From Leptolyngbya boryana PCC 6306 (GTDB lineage Bacteria; Cyanobacteriota; Cyanobacteriia; Leptolyngbyales; Leptolyngbyaceae): 64,000 nucleotides of DNA. Of the stretch, positions 45,269 through 55,293 are shown piece after piece. Position 1 is the first letter of the stretch; every line of letters starts with the position of its first letter. The position numbers were made by a program, and so were the translations under genes. A model generated the notes under the pieces. It was not told the DNA's origin, did no database searches, and was given only the letters and a program-made list of their open reading frames with translations. Where the stretch lies: NCBI RefSeq assembly GCF_000353285.1, contig NZ_KB731324.1, positions 3,676,577 to 3,740,576 of the forward strand, given 5' to 3'.

Positions 45269-47134
45269 GTGGAAGACCATCAAACTAATATTGAACTCGA
45301 AGCACTGCTGGACTACATCAAACAGAGCCGTGGCTTTGACTTTACAGGCTACAAGCGCCCCAGCTTAGTGCGTCGCATTCACAAAGCAATGCAGACAGTC
45401 GGAGTCGAAGGATATAGTAACTATTTAGATTATCTCGAAGTTCATCCTGAAGAGTTCGAGCAATTATTTAATACACTGCTGATCAATGTCACTTGCTTTT
45501 TCCGCGATCGACCTGCTTGGGATTGCATTCGCAGCGAGATTGTTCCGCAAATTCTGGCTCAGAAAGATCCAACTGACCCGATTCGTATTTGGACAGCGGG
45601 CTGTGCCTCGGGTCAGGAAGCCTACACGATCGCAATTTTGCTGGCAGAAGTTTTAGGCATTAAACCGTTTCGCGATCGCGTCAAAATTTACGCTACAGAT
45701 GTTGATGAAGACGCGCTCAATCAAGCACGTCAGGCTAGCTATTCTGATAGTGAACTGACTGAATTGACTCCTGAACAGATCGAGCACTTCTTTGAGCAGT
45801 CCGATGCTCTCTATGTCTTTCGCAAAGACTTACGGCAATCTGTGATTTTTGGACGACATGATCTGATTCATGACGCGCCCATTTCCAGAATTGATTTGCT
45901 CATCTGTCGGAATACGTTGATGTATCTCAATGCCGAAACTCAGGCGAAGATTCTGACTCGATTTCACTTTTCTCTGCGAGAGAGTGGCTTTCTGTTTTTG
46001 GGTAAAGCTGAAATGCTGCTGTCTCATACGAGCACGTTTGCCCCAGTTCAGTTGAAACATCGCATCTTCTCAAAAGTACCCAGAGCAACTTTTGCACATC
46101 GACCTGTAGCAACCAGTCAACCGACTCAAGATGAAGCGTTCAACTTCTTACCGAGCTATGCGCGACTCCGTGACTCAGTATTTGAAACTGCGCCCCTTGC
46201 GAGGCTAGTGATCGATGCGGCTGGTTTTCTTGCCTTGGTGAATGAACGTGCTCGATCGCTGTTTGGCATTAGTCTGCGAGATGTCGATCGCCCGATCCAG
46301 GACTTAGAAATTTCCTACCGTCCGGTCGAACTTCGATCGTGTATCGAGCAAGTTTATATCGATCGTCGATCGGTGACTCTTTGCAATGTCGAATGGCAAA
46401 CCGCCCGTGAACTGATCTATCTAGACGTGCAAATCACGCCTTTAATTGATCCGTCGGACAATATTCTTGGTGTCAGTGTCAGCTTTACTGATGTGACGCG
46501 ATACAAACGGTTGCAGGAAGAACTCGAACACTCGAATCAAGAATTGGAGACAGCGTACGAAGAACTGCAATCGACCAATGAGGAATTAGAAACGACAAAT
46601 GAAGAACTGCAATCGAGCAATGAAGAATTAGAAACAACCAACGAAGAATTGCAATCGACCAACGAAGAACTCGAAACGATGAACGAGGAGCTTCAATCAA
46701 CCAATGAGGAACTCCAAACCGTCAACAAAGAACTTCAACGTCGCAGCGAAGAACTAAATCAAAGCCATGCCTTTCTAGAATCAATCCTCAAAAGCTTGAA
46801 AGGTGGAGTGGTCGTTGTCGATCGAGACTTGCGCGTCCAGATTTGGAATCACAAAGCCGAGGATCTCTGGGGAGTGCGCCCTGAAGAAGCGATCGGGCAG
46901 AATTTTCTCAATCTCGATATTGGGCTGCCTGTCGAAGCGCTATGCCAACCGATTCGGGACTGTCTGTTGGGATTGTCTGAGGGCACAATTGATCTGATGC
47001 TGACATCGGTTAATCGTCGGGGACGCAGCATTCAATGTCATGTCACTTGCACTCCATTGGTCAGAAGTGAAGGCACAACTCAGGGCGTAATTTTGCTGAT
47101 GGAAGAATGGAAAAATGAGGGGGCTGGCTCCTGA
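45269..47134 (+). CDS. CheR methyltransferase fused to PAS domains by a repeat coiled coil
   Basis: 621 residues: CheR N-domain (1-75), SAM-binding methyltransferase domain with TAGCASGQEAYT and NTLMYL, then a PAS domain (about 295-395), a long coiled coil (about 405-500) made of near-identical repeats (NEELQSTNEELE and variants), and a second PAS (about 505-610). GTG start at 45269. CheB and a kinase are upstream. The cytoplasmic architecture with no MCP nearby suggests an alternative function to chemotaxis. Confidence 0.92.
   Translation: MEDHQTNIELEALLDYIKQSRGFDFTGYKRPSLVRRIHKAMQTVGVEGYSNYLDYLEVHPEEFEQLFNTLLINVTCFFRDRPAWDCIRSEIVPQILAQKDPTDPIRIWTAGCASGQEAYTIAILLAEVLGIKPFRDRVKIYATDVDEDALNQARQASYSDSELTELTPEQIEHFFEQSDALYVFRKDLRQSVIFGRHDLIHDAPISRIDLLICRNTLMYLNAETQAKILTRFHFSLRESGFLFLGKAEMLLSHTSTFAPVQLKHRIFSKVPRATFAHRPVATSQPTQDEAFNFLPSYARLRDSVFETAPLARLVIDAAGFLALVNERARSLFGISLRDVDRPIQDLEISYRPVELRSCIEQVYIDRRSVTLCNVEWQTARELIYLDVQITPLIDPSDNILGVSVSFTDVTRYKRLQEELEHSNQELETAYEELQSTNEELETTNEELQSSNEELETTNEELQSTNEELETMNEELQSTNEELQTVNKELQRRSEELNQSHAFLESILKSLKGGVVVVDRDLRVQIWNHKAEDLWGVRPEEAIGQNFLNLDIGLPVEALCQPIRDCLLGLSEGTIDLMLTSVNRRGRSIQCHVTCTPLVRSEGTTQGVILLMEEWKNEGAGS
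46540..46745 (+). repeat. In-gene coiled-coil repeat of about 21 and 42 bp
   Basis: The CheR-PAS linker is coded by tandem units of seven residues, pairing as a 14-residue (42-bp) unit, ELQSTNEELETTNE with little drift (ELQSSNEELETTNE, ELQSTNEELETMNE). It likely expands and shrinks by slippage or recombination. Confidence 0.85.
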
Positions 47135-47357
47135 GGATGAGGGTTCGATGCGTCGGTATCCAGAGGATTAGCTCCATCAGAGAAATAACCTCACAAGCAT
47201 CTTAGAGCGCGAATCCATTGCTCTAAAATCTCTCAGTTTATCGCAGCAAAACTTAATAGATCCCCGATCGCACTTTGAAAGACCGCCATTTGGTAGGATT
47301 GATAACTGAGATTGCCCATGAAAACGGCGACTAATCAGCAGTTGGAGGACTTATTTC

Positions 47358-48395
47358 GTGGAAAACACGCTTGGTTTAGAGATTATTGAAGTCGTAGAAC
47401 AGGCGGCAATTGCCTCGGCACGCCTCATGGGGAAAGGCGACAAAAATGAAGCCGATCGAGTTGCAGTAGAAGCGATGCGCGAACGCATGAACAAAATTTA
47501 CATGCGTGGTCGGATCGTGATTGGAGAAGGGGAACGTGACGATGCGCCGATGCTCTACATCGGAGAAGAAGTCGGAATTTGTTCTCGTCCTGATGCAGCA
47601 GATTTTTGCAACATCGAAGAGTTGATCGAAATCGATATCGCTGTTGACCCCTGCGAAGGCACAAACCTTTGTGCATATGGTCAGCCAGGTTCGATGGCAG
47701 TTCTAGCAATCTCCGAGAAAGGCGGATTGTTTGCAGCTCCCGACTTCTATATGAAGAAGCTTGCGGCTCCTCCTGCTGCAAAAGGTAAAGTTGACATCAA
47801 CAAGTCAGCCACCGAAAACCTGAAAATCTTGTCTGAGTGCCTTGATCGCTCGATCGATGAACTGGTGGTCGTCGTGATGAAACGCGATCGTCACAATGAC
47901 TTGATCAAAGAAATCCGTGACGCAGGCGCGCGCGTTCAACTCATCAGCGATGGTGACGTAGGCGCAGCAATTAACTGCGGTTTCGCTGGAACCAATATTC
48001 ACGCCCTGATGGGAATTGGTGCGGCTCCTGAAGGTGTAATTTCGGCTGCGGCTCTGCGTTGTCTCGGCGCACACTTCCAGGGACAATTGATCTACGATCC
48101 AGAAGTCGTCAAAACCGGATTGATCGGAGAGAGCAAAGAAGCAAATATTGCTCGCCTCAAAGAAATGGGCATCACTGACCCTGATAAGGTTTACACCGCT
48201 GAAGAACTTGCATCCGGTGAAACCGTGTTGTTTGCTGGAACAGGTATCACTCCCGGCAACATCATGAACGGTGTTCGGTTCTTCAAAGGCGGCGCGAGAA
48301 CCCAAACCCTGGTTATCTCTAGCCAATCGAAGACGGCACGGTTTGTGGACACGATTCACATGTTTGACCAGCCGAAGATTGTTCAGTTGCACTAA
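47358..48395 (+). CDS. glpX: Fructose-1,6-/sedoheptulose-1,7-bisphosphatase, class II (GlpX)
   Basis: 345-residue dual-specificity phosphatase of the Calvin cycle. Metal-site motifs: [32 protein letters not shown] and the sugar-phosphate loop [16 protein letters not shown] start with GGAGGA nine bases upstream. Length normal. hemA follows after a short repeat, an arrangement frequent in cyanobacteria. Confidence 0.96.
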   Translation: MENTLGLEIIEVVEQAAIASARLMGKGDKNEADRVAVEAMRERMNKIYMRGRIVIGEGERDDAPMLYIGEEVGICSRPDAADFCNIEELIEIDIAVDPCEGTNLCAYGQPGSMAVLAISEKGGLFAAPDFYMKKLAAPPAAKGKVDINKSATENLKILSECLDRSIDELVVVVMKRDRHNDLIKEIRDAGARVQLISDGDVGAAINCGFAGTNIHALMGIGAAPEGVISAAALRCLGAHFQGQLIYDPEVVKTGLIGESKEANIARLKEMGITDPDKVYTAEELASGETVLFAGTGITPGNIMNGVRFFKGGARTQTLVISSQSKTARFVDTIHMFDQPKIVQLH

Positions 48396-48400
48396 GAAGG

Positions 48401-48466
48401 TAGGGAGTAGGGAGTAGGGGGTAAAAGCATTCTTGCTCCCCACTCCCCACTCCTCACTCCCCACTC
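48401..48466. repeat. Heptamer-type short tandem repeat hairpin between glpX and hemA
   Basis: TAGGGAG heptamers (48401-48421) face CCCCACTCCCCACTCCTCACTC (48438-48464, trimmed here in thought to its heptamers) on the other arm, forming an inverted STRR-type repeat. The two arms can pair as a weak hairpin; related motifs occur inside the gene at 26354. Confidence 0.6.
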
Positions 48467-48505
48467 TTCCCTTCACCCTTCCGATTTATCAGAGCGCTTT
48501 TTAAT

Positions 48506-49792
48506 ATGAACATTGCTGTTGTTGGGCTAACTCACAAAACTGCTCCAGTTGAGGTTCGTGAGAAGCTAAGTATCCCGGAACCTGTTTGCGATAAAGCGAT
48601 CGCACAACTGTGTAGCTATCCCCACATTGAAGAAGTCGCAGTTCTCAGTACTTGTAATCGCTTGGAACTTTATTTAGTCACTTCTGAGACTGAGCAAGGT
48701 ATTCGAGAAGTCAATCAATTTTTATCAGAACATAGTAAATTGCCCAGTGCTCGCTTGCGTCCTTATCTGTTCACGCTGTTACATCAGGATGCAGTCATGC
48801 ACTTGATGCGAGTATCGGCGGGTCTCGATAGTCTGGTTTTGGGTGAAGGGCAGATTTTGGCACAGGTGAAACAATGCCACAAACTCGGTCAGCAACATCA
48901 AGGCATTGGTCGAATTCTAAATCAACTCTTTAAGCAAGGAATTAGCGCTGGAAAACGAGTTCGGACTGAGACGAGCATTGGAACTGGAGCAGTTTCAATT
49001 AGCTCCGCAGCCGTTGAATTGGCGCAAATGAAAGTCGATTCGCTAGCAGATCAGCGCGTCACGATTATCGGGGCAGGGAAGATGTCTCGATTGTTGGTGC
49101 AGCACCTACTGTCGAAAGGCGCGAATAACATTGTGATTTTGAATCGATCGATGAATCGCGCCCGAGAACTTGCAAATCTGTTCCCGGATGCTCATTTGAG
49201 ATTGCTGCCGATCGAAGACATGATGGATGCGATCGCACAATCTGACATTGTGTTTACCAGTACGTCTTCGACAGAGCCAATTCTCGATCGTGCCAATCTC
49301 GAACCTGTTTTGGACGCAAACCAGCCTTTAATGGTGATTGATATTGCGGTGCCGCGAAATGTTGCCGCAGATGTCAATGAATTGCCGATGGTACGAGCAT
49401 TTAACGTCGATGATTTGAAAGCAGTGGTCGCCCAAAATCAGGAAAGTCGTCGGCAGATGGCGATGGAAGCAGAAGCACTGCTCGAAGAAGAAGTAGAAAC
49501 GTTTCAAGCATGGTGGCGATCGCTCGAAACCGTTTCGACGATTAGCTGTTTGCGAGACAAAGTTGAAGCGATTCGGGCACAGGAACTAGAGAAAGCCTTA
49601 TCGAGACTAGGGACAGAATTTGGCGATCGACATCGCGAGGTGATTGAAGCCTTGACTAAAGGGATTGTGAATAAAATTTTGCACGATCCGATGGTTCAAT
49701 TGCGAGCGCAGCAGGATATTGAGGCGCGGCGACAAGCGATGGAGACTTTGGAACTGCTGTTCAATTTAGAGAGTCCGCAGGCAAGAGTTTAG
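48506..49792 (+). CDS. hemA: Glutamyl-tRNA reductase
   Basis: 428-residue NADPH-dependent enzyme that reduces glutamyl-tRNA to glutamate-1-semialdehyde, the first step of heme and chlorophyll synthesis. Catalytic Cys50 in [10 protein letters not shown] and H-site [13 protein letters not shown] and the dinucleotide fold ([13 protein letters not shown]) are seen. Normal length. Confidence 0.97.
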   Translation: MNIAVVGLTHKTAPVEVREKLSIPEPVCDKAIAQLCSYPHIEEVAVLSTCNRLELYLVTSETEQGIREVNQFLSEHSKLPSARLRPYLFTLLHQDAVMHLMRVSAGLDSLVLGEGQILAQVKQCHKLGQQHQGIGRILNQLFKQGISAGKRVRTETSIGTGAVSISSAAVELAQMKVDSLADQRVTIIGAGKMSRLLVQHLLSKGANNIVILNRSMNRARELANLFPDAHLRLLPIEDMMDAIAQSDIVFTSTSSTEPILDRANLEPVLDANQPLMVIDIAVPRNVAADVNELPMVRAFNVDDLKAVVAQNQESRRQMAMEAEALLEEEVETFQAWWRSLETVSTISCLRDKVEAIRAQELEKALSRLGTEFGDRHREVIEALTKGIVNKILHDPMVQLRAQQDIEARRQAMETLELLFNLESPQARV

Positions 49793-49828
49793 ACTCTGGG
49801 AGCGATCATATACGATCGCATTTTGGGA

Positions 49829-49880
49829 AAGTGATACCAAATTGTTTTTTTCATTGCGACAGATTGATTTGGTATCACTT
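49829..49880. repeat. Perfect 14-bp inverted repeat with 24-bp loop
   Basis: AAGTGATACCAAAT (49829-49842) and ATTTGGTATCACTT (49867-49880) are exact inverse copies with a T-run in the loop. It lies between hemA and the convergent gene at 49914. It may act as terminator or be a small mobile-element relic. Confidence 0.8.
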
Positions 49881-49913
49881 GCTTTAAGTCGAGAAACCCG
49901 TCCAGCGCAGAAA

Positions 49914-50558
49914 CTAGATGCGACGTACAAAGAAGTAGAGTCGGTAGCGTCCCTCAGATGGGCTGCCCATTTCCCAAGTGAAATCAGCGATTGGATCACC
50001 CCCTTCCCCTTGATTTGCAAGCTGAATCAAGCGCTCTTTTGTAAAAAGCTCCGCTCGTCTGCCGACATCATCATCCCCTGCGCCGACTAGCTCACTTAAC
50101 TTATTCGCAATAAACATTTCTACCGTTTCTGGCACAGACACCCCAGTTTGACTGTTGAGCGCACTATTCCCTGCATCCAAAATTGATTTAAATGTTGCAG
50201 AGAAAGCATGAGGATCACCTTCATCGTTTTCTCGAATGACTGCTGCTAAAATCAAGTCTCTTGCAGATCCTGAATACAGGCGGATTGCAGATCGAATGAC
50301 ATCGCCTTCGTCCACTTCAATTACACCTGTTTCATAAGGTGTTTGCGCTTGATCAGAAGAAGAAACGCCTAGAAACATATAAGGCTCATCACTATCCGAC
50401 CATTCATTTGATTCTTCTAAACATTGAAATCCAGTAAACCAAACTTCGACTTTGGGGGCAGCCAGTCGTTTCACGGCTTCAGATGAGAGACGGTCTTTCA
50501 AATGAGACGGAATTTTCGTCATCGAACCGCGATCGACTGAAAATACGGAAGAGGGCAT
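49914..50558 (-). CDS. Hypothetical protein, 214 aa
   Basis: Starts MPSSVFSVDRG six bases after an AGGAGAA-type ribosome-binding site; an upstream ATG at 50576 lies within that site. It has two beta-rich blocks: LEESNEWSDSDEPYMFLGVSSSDQA and YETGVIEVDEGDVI. No known domain, signal peptide or membrane segment was recognised. Mostly acidic. Confidence 0.7.
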   Translation of the reverse strand: MPSSVFSVDRGSMTKIPSHLKDRLSSEAVKRLAAPKVEVWFTGFQCLEESNEWSDSDEPYMFLGVSSSDQAQTPYETGVIEVDEGDVIRSAIRLYSGSARDLILAAVIRENDEGDPHAFSATFKSILDAGNSALNSQTGVSVPETVEMFIANKLSELVGAGDDDVGRRAELFTKERLIQLANQGEGGDPIADFTWEMGSPSEGRYRLYFFVRRI

Positions 50559-50714
50559 TACGTTCTCCTGAATCATGAATTAAAGCATCGGTGCTTTTGA
50601 ATTCATTGTGTCAGTCACGATCTGCGATCTACAGTGCCCAGTTGGGTAGTTTGTCCGCAGTTTAGAGCGTAGCCGGATCAAGACCGCGATCTCGAAGAAA
50701 TCACGATCGCTCAA

Positions 50715-51458
50715 CTATCCAAGCGTATCCGGATCAATTCCACGACTGCGTAGCTGTTCTCGTAATTGTTCAAGTTGTTGTTGTGCAGCTTCAGCTTGGC
50801 GTTGTGCAATTTCAGCTTGGCGTTGTGCAGCTTCAGCTTGGCGTTGTGCTAATTCTGTCCGCTCATCCGGGAGAAGATAACGATCGCCTTGCTCGTTGTA
50901 CCAAAAGACCCATTCCCGCTCAATGCCCAGATAAGTTGCACGCTCTCGCCCAATCCCTAAACCGATTTCCGGCATCCAACAAGGAGATTGGGTCGAAAGC
51001 AACATATATTCGCCATTGACTAATTTATAAACTTCAAGCGGTGGCTTGCGACGGCGGCGGCTGGAATATACGACGTAATACAGCACCCCCATTTCCTGAT
51101 ACATGAGTTTTTTAGTGCTGTATTCACCTCGGTAATTCTGCGAAACGACTTCTAAAACAAAAATTGGAACGACACCTTCTTCCCACAAGGGATAACTGAG
51201 CCGCAAATCTTCATCGATAAACCGCTCAACTCCCAAACTGAGAAATCCGTCCGGCACGATCGCAGGTTCTTCTGGATCGTAATAAATCCCCATATCGATC
51301 CCAAAGAACCAATCCCAGCGATCGACCCATAGGTATCCAAGAATTGCTTTTAACAAGCCTGGAATTAAATCTTGAAGCTCATTATCCACAGGCGTATCAT
51401 CCGAGTCGGGCAGTTCTTCAGAAGAAGGGTAGTAATGGAGAGGCTTGTACTCGAACAT
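50715..51458 (-). CDS. Uma2-family protein with C-terminal Gln/Ala repeat
   Basis: 247-residue DUF820/Uma2 protein: the LSYPLWEEGVVPIFVLEVVSQN and EMGVLYYVVYSSRR regions carry the putative PD-(D/E)XK active site. The C-terminus repeats QRQAEAAQRQAEIAQ as a short coiled coil, as in many cyanobacterial members. Function unknown. Confidence 0.88.
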   Translation of the reverse strand: MFEYKPLHYYPSSEELPDSDDTPVDNELQDLIPGLLKAILGYLWVDRWDWFFGIDMGIYYDPEEPAIVPDGFLSLGVERFIDEDLRLSYPLWEEGVVPIFVLEVVSQNYRGEYSTKKLMYQEMGVLYYVVYSSRRRRKPPLEVYKLVNGEYMLLSTQSPCWMPEIGLGIGRERATYLGIEREWVFWYNEQGDRYLLPDERTELAQRQAEAAQRQAEIAQRQAEAAQQQLEQLREQLRSRGIDPDTLG

Positions 51459-51485
51459 CTTGAGTCCTCCAGCGCTCCTTTCATC

Positions 51486-52247
51486 TTAAAGTTTCTTCCC
51501 AACCTTGCCAAATCGTCGTTCTCGTTGCTGATATGAGATCAAAGCCTGGTGAAATTCAGCTCGATCAAAGTCGGGCCATAACGTATCGGTCACATACAAC
51601 TCTGCATAAGCAGCTTGCCAGAGCAAGAAATTACTGAGCCGCATTTCTCCGCTAGTGCGAATCATCAGATCCGGATCGCAGATTCCCGCAGTATACAAAT
51701 GCCGCTCAAATAAGCTCTCATCAATATCATCTGGCTGAATTAACCCTTGTTGAATTTGAGTGGCGATCGAGCGACATGCCTTAATAATCTCCTGTCGTCC
51801 ACCGTAATTCGTTGCGACCGTAAACCGAATTCCCGGATTATCTTTCGTTTCTAAAACCGCCCGTTCAATCTCCGCCTGCAAACTCGTGGGCAGCGCATCC
51901 AAATTCCCAACAAATTGAATCCGGACATTTTCTTCCTTCATTTCACGCAGCTCTTGCCGCAAGACTCGCTCAAACAAAGTCATCAAGAATTCCACTTCTT
52001 CGAGTGGGCGTCCCCAATTCTCAGTTGAGAAGGCATAAGCCGTTAAGGCTTCAATTCCCCAATCGCGACAGCAGCGAAGTAAATCTTTCAGCACATCTAC
52101 ACCACGTCGATGCCCCATAATTCGAGGTCTACCCTGCCGTTTTGCCCACCGTCCATTTCCATCCATAATCACCGCGACGTGGCGGGGCAAGCGATTGCGG
52201 TCTAGATCAGCAGGTAAATCTTGAAAAATTTTGTGCTTGGCAGTCAT
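51486..52247 (-). CDS. uppS: Isoprenyl transferase (undecaprenyl-diphosphate synthase type)
   Basis: 253-residue cis-prenyltransferase making undecaprenyl diphosphate, the carrier for peptidoglycan and O-glycans. The catalytic Asp is in [31 protein letters not shown] and [10 protein letters not shown] are typical. Third gene of lysA-cdaA-uppS on the minus strand. Confidence 0.96.
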   Translation of the reverse strand: MTAKHKIFQDLPADLDRNRLPRHVAVIMDGNGRWAKRQGRPRIMGHRRGVDVLKDLLRCCRDWGIEALTAYAFSTENWGRPLEEVEFLMTLFERVLRQELREMKEENVRIQFVGNLDALPTSLQAEIERAVLETKDNPGIRFTVATNYGGRQEIIKACRSIATQIQQGLIQPDDIDESLFERHLYTAGICDPDLMIRTSGEMRLSNFLLWQAAYAELYVTDTLWPDFDRAEFHQALISYQQRERRFGKVGKKL

Positions 52248-52303
52248 TGTGGTTTCGGGGAACGCCGATAAAAGGGGTTAAAGTCAACTTGGTTTTAGCA
52301 GAA

Positions 52304-53317
52304 TTAAGAGTCGCCTCGCTTACGTTCATTCCGAATCCGGCGGTCTTTTAAACTACCTTCGTTAAATAAACGCGAGAATAAGAATACTGCCTTTGTTCGG
52401 AATTGACGACCGAGACTTTTCAGATCGCGCGTGACAGGTTCGCGATCGCCCGACTGTGAAAACCGTTCTTCTAGAAGCTCCTTTAGTTTACTGCTGGTTA
52501 AGGGACGATTTAACATTCCGCGTTCAGCCAGCGAAATCGACCCGGTTTCTTCAGAAACGACGACACAAATACAATTTTCTAATTTCTCAGTAATGCCCAT
52601 GGCAGCCCGGTGCCGAGTCCCAAGCTGCCGAGATGCCGTTTTTTCCGATAATGGCAAAATTACCCCGGCGGCAATCACGCGAGAACCTCGAATTAAAACC
52701 GCTCCATCGTGTAAAAGTGTCGTGGTTTGAAAGATTGTTTGTAGGAGTTCTTTAGAGATTTCGGCATTCAGTTTAACACCCGGAACTGAGAAATCTCGTT
52801 CGTCGATCGCAGTTCCGGTCTCGATAATAATTAAAGCTCCAGTACGATTTTGAGAAAGTCCTTTCACCGCTTCGACAATCTCATCGGTCACACTATCTGA
52901 ACTGGGTAAATTTCGATTGGACGGTTGAAAAAGTTGCGTGATTTCTCCTCGTCCCAATTGCTCAAGAAATCGGCGGAACTCAGATTGAAGAATAAACGCC
53001 ATTGCTACGGCTGCCCCAACCACCAGATTATTGAGGACAAAACTCAGCAAGGCTAAATCCATGCGACGACTGACCGCCGCCGCGAGCATCAAAATAATAA
53101 ATCCCCGCACCATCCAGAGGGTACGTCTTTCTCGTCCGATGATCACGAGCATCACGTAGGTCAGCGCCAAGACTAACCCGACATCAACGAGAAATCGGAG
53201 ATTTTCAAAAACGAACTTGAGTAGGGAGGTCAAAGCAGAAGGAATAAAGAGTAAGAAACTAAGGGCTTGGGTCATTGTATACAAGCTTAGAGGGGAGACT
53301 TGCAATTGAATTTCCAT
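52304..53317 (-). CDS. cdaA: Diadenylate cyclase (CdaA type)
   Basis: 337-residue membrane enzyme synthesising c-di-AMP. N-terminal three hydrophobic helices (about 40-115) precede the DAC domain with DGA motif (LLHDGAVLI) and RHR motif (LGTRHRAAMG). The start at Met 53275 (MTQALSFLLF) is an alternative. It is flanked by lysA and uppS in a common cyanobacterial operon that links to cell-wall and osmotic control. Confidence 0.95.
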   Translation of the reverse strand: MEIQLQVSPLSLYTMTQALSFLLFIPSALTSLLKFVFENLRFLVDVGLVLALTYVMLVIIGRERRTLWMVRGFIILMLAAAVSRRMDLALLSFVLNNLVVGAAVAMAFILQSEFRRFLEQLGRGEITQLFQPSNRNLPSSDSVTDEIVEAVKGLSQNRTGALIIIETGTAIDERDFSVPGVKLNAEISKELLQTIFQTTTLLHDGAVLIRGSRVIAAGVILPLSEKTASRQLGTRHRAAMGITEKLENCICVVVSEETGSISLAERGMLNRPLTSSKLKELLEERFSQSGDREPVTRDLKSLGRQFRTKAVFLFSRLFNEGSLKDRRIRNERKRGDS

Positions 53318-53353
53318 CTCTGCTCATCCTCACCCTTTATCCTTCATCCTGCT

Positions 53354-54733
53354 TTATTTCAATCTATCCGGGACGCGATCGTTGCGAATCAAGTCGGCAT
53401 AAGTTTCTCGTTCGAGGATAATGCTCGCTTCTCCTTCATACACGAGAACTGCTGCCGGACGAGTCAACCGATTGTAGTTCGATGCCATGCTGTAATTGTA
53501 GGCTCCCGTTGCCATCACGACGAGAATATCTCCCGGTTGTGTTTGAGGCAGCGAAATATCTTTGATTAAGACATCTCCGGATTCACAGTGTTTTCCAGCG
53601 ATTGTGACTGTCTCTTTTGGCTCAGCAGACATCCGATTCGCAATGACTGCACGACAGATGGACTGATAGGTAATCGGTCTTGGATTGTCTGACATGCCGC
53701 CATCGACACTAATATAAGTGCGAATTCCTGGCACAGTTTTGCGTCCACCGACTGTGTAAGCAGTGATGCAAGAAGACCCAATCAGCGATCGACCTGGTTC
53801 ACAGAGCAATTTCGGCAGCGGCATATTTTCTGCTTCACAGGCTTTGACCATCGATTCTGCAACAATCTTCACCCATTCATCAATGCTAGGTGGATCATCG
53901 CTTTCGTTGTAGCAAATCCCTAAACCGCCACCAATATTCACTTCGGGAACATTCAAACCGTATTGAGCAGCTTTCTTCACCCATTGCAGCATGACGCTGG
54001 GCAAATCGCGATGCGCTTGCAGTTCAAAAATCTGCGAACCGATATGAGCGTGCAAGCCAGTTAATTCAAGATTTGAATTCTGACTGATGAACTGGAAAAT
54101 ATCTTCGACTTGATTGGGATCAAAGCCAAATTTGCTGTCTAAGTGCCCGGTGCGGATATATTCATGCGTATGGCAATCTAATCCGGGTGTAATTCTCAGC
54201 ATGACTCGGATCGGACGCTCAGCATTCATCTGCGCCAATCGTTGTAGTTCAAGCTGATTGTCAACAACGATCGTGCAACCGGATTTCACGGCATATTCTA
54301 ATTCAGCGATCGACTTGTTATTTCCGTGCAGATAAATCTTGCTTGGATCGGCTCCAACCTGCAGCGCGGTATAAAGTTCGCCTCCAGTTGCCACATCGAT
54401 CCCCAGTCCTTCCTGAGAGACGATCGAGCAGACTGCCAAACAGTTCCAAGCTTTTGAGGCGTACAACACCTGCGTTTCTGCAGGATAGTAGCGGCGAAAT
54501 GCATCGCGATATTGTTGGCAAGCCGTTCGCAAGCCTGTTTCATCTAAAACATAGAGCGGAGATCCGAAATGTTTGACCAGTTCAGTCAAGTCACAGCCGC
54601 CGACTTCGAGATGATCGCGATCGTTGACCTTCGCGGTCAGGGGCATGAGAAATTGATTGGGAGAGCGATCGGAACCGGAATTCGGGAGATATTGACGACC
54701 AGAAGCCGTCGTTGCAATCGGAGTCGATACCAT
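53354..54733 (-). CDS. lysA: Diaminopimelate decarboxylase
   Basis: 459-residue PLP enzyme converting meso-DAP into lysine. The PLP Lys is in YASKAWNC, and GGGLGI plus CESGDVL (substrate loop) are conserved. The first 30 residues may be non-native, since homologues often begin near MPLTAKVNDRDHLEV. Gap to cdaA is 36 bp. Confidence 0.96.
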   Translation of the reverse strand: MVSTPIATTASGRQYLPNSGSDRSPNQFLMPLTAKVNDRDHLEVGGCDLTELVKHFGSPLYVLDETGLRTACQQYRDAFRRYYPAETQVLYASKAWNCLAVCSIVSQEGLGIDVATGGELYTALQVGADPSKIYLHGNNKSIAELEYAVKSGCTIVVDNQLELQRLAQMNAERPIRVMLRITPGLDCHTHEYIRTGHLDSKFGFDPNQVEDIFQFISQNSNLELTGLHAHIGSQIFELQAHRDLPSVMLQWVKKAAQYGLNVPEVNIGGGLGICYNESDDPPSIDEWVKIVAESMVKACEAENMPLPKLLCEPGRSLIGSSCITAYTVGGRKTVPGIRTYISVDGGMSDNPRPITYQSICRAVIANRMSAEPKETVTIAGKHCESGDVLIKDISLPQTQPGDILVVMATGAYNYSMASNYNRLTRPAAVLVYEGEASIILERETYADLIRNDRVPDRLK

Positions 54734-54969
54734 GCGTGAGTCCTCAATGCTGGCAGGTGTTGTAGCTAGCTTTTTTTGCAGTATCTACCAGTTTACAATT
54801 GAGGGCTTTGGATTTAAGAGTAATTTCTGATTGATCGTCCCCCGTTCCAATTCCTTGAACTCCGATTGAGAATCCGCGATCGCGACTTGATTTACTGTAA
54901 TTCGTCGATCGCTGCTCAGCCTGAAATTTTGAGGATCGTCTTAACTCATACGCTTCTGTGTAGAGTGAA

Positions 54970-55188
54970 ATGAAGTCTACTGCGATTACCTCTATGCAAG
55001 CGAAAGAACAATTGCTGCATGAAATTGACGAGATCCCTGATTTCTTGCTCGAAGAAGTTCTAGATTTTGTTCAATTTCTGAAATCAAAACATTTGCGGAA
55101 CAAACTTGAAATTAGTGCGATGAGTGAGGCAGTTCTAGCGAAGGACTGGCTTAGACCGGAGGAGGACGAAGCTTGGCAAGATTTGTAA
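54970..55188 (+). CDS. DUF2281-like antitoxin
   Basis: 72 residues. LLHEIDEIPDFLLEEVLDFVQFLKSKH matches small antitoxin-like DUF2281 proteins that precede PemK/MazF toxins in cyanobacteria. The end overlaps the toxin start by 16 bases. A later Met at 54994 (MQAKEQLL) is likely the original start in many homologues. Because its toxin is broken the antitoxin is presumably free of its usual role. Confidence 0.78.
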   Translation: MKSTAITSMQAKEQLLHEIDEIPDFLLEEVLDFVQFLKSKHLRNKLEISAMSEAVLAKDWLRPEEDEAWQDL

Positions 55189-55262
55189 AGGGCGATGTGG
55201 TGATCGTGCCGTTTCCGTTCTCGGATTTGACAAATGCAAAACGGCGACCCGCTAAGTTCTAG
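55173..55262 (+). pseudogene. PemK/MazF-type toxin remnant
   Basis: TTG start at 55173 with GGAGGAGGAC upstream encodes the conserved beginning ARFVKGDVVIVPFPFSDL, continues TNAKRRPA and stops at codon 30, whereas full MazF-like toxins run about 110 residues. Just past the stop, DNA reading FCVRLPA in another frame resembles the family ILCQIT segment, so the gene decayed by small deletions. The antitoxin-toxin order and overlap are standard. Confidence 0.75.
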
Positions 55263-55293
55263 CCACATTCAAGATAACGATCTAGATTTTGTG

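Noticed and set aside
47805-48476. 223-codon antisense frame
   Set aside because: Shadow of glpX extended through the STRR repeat; no protein-like features.
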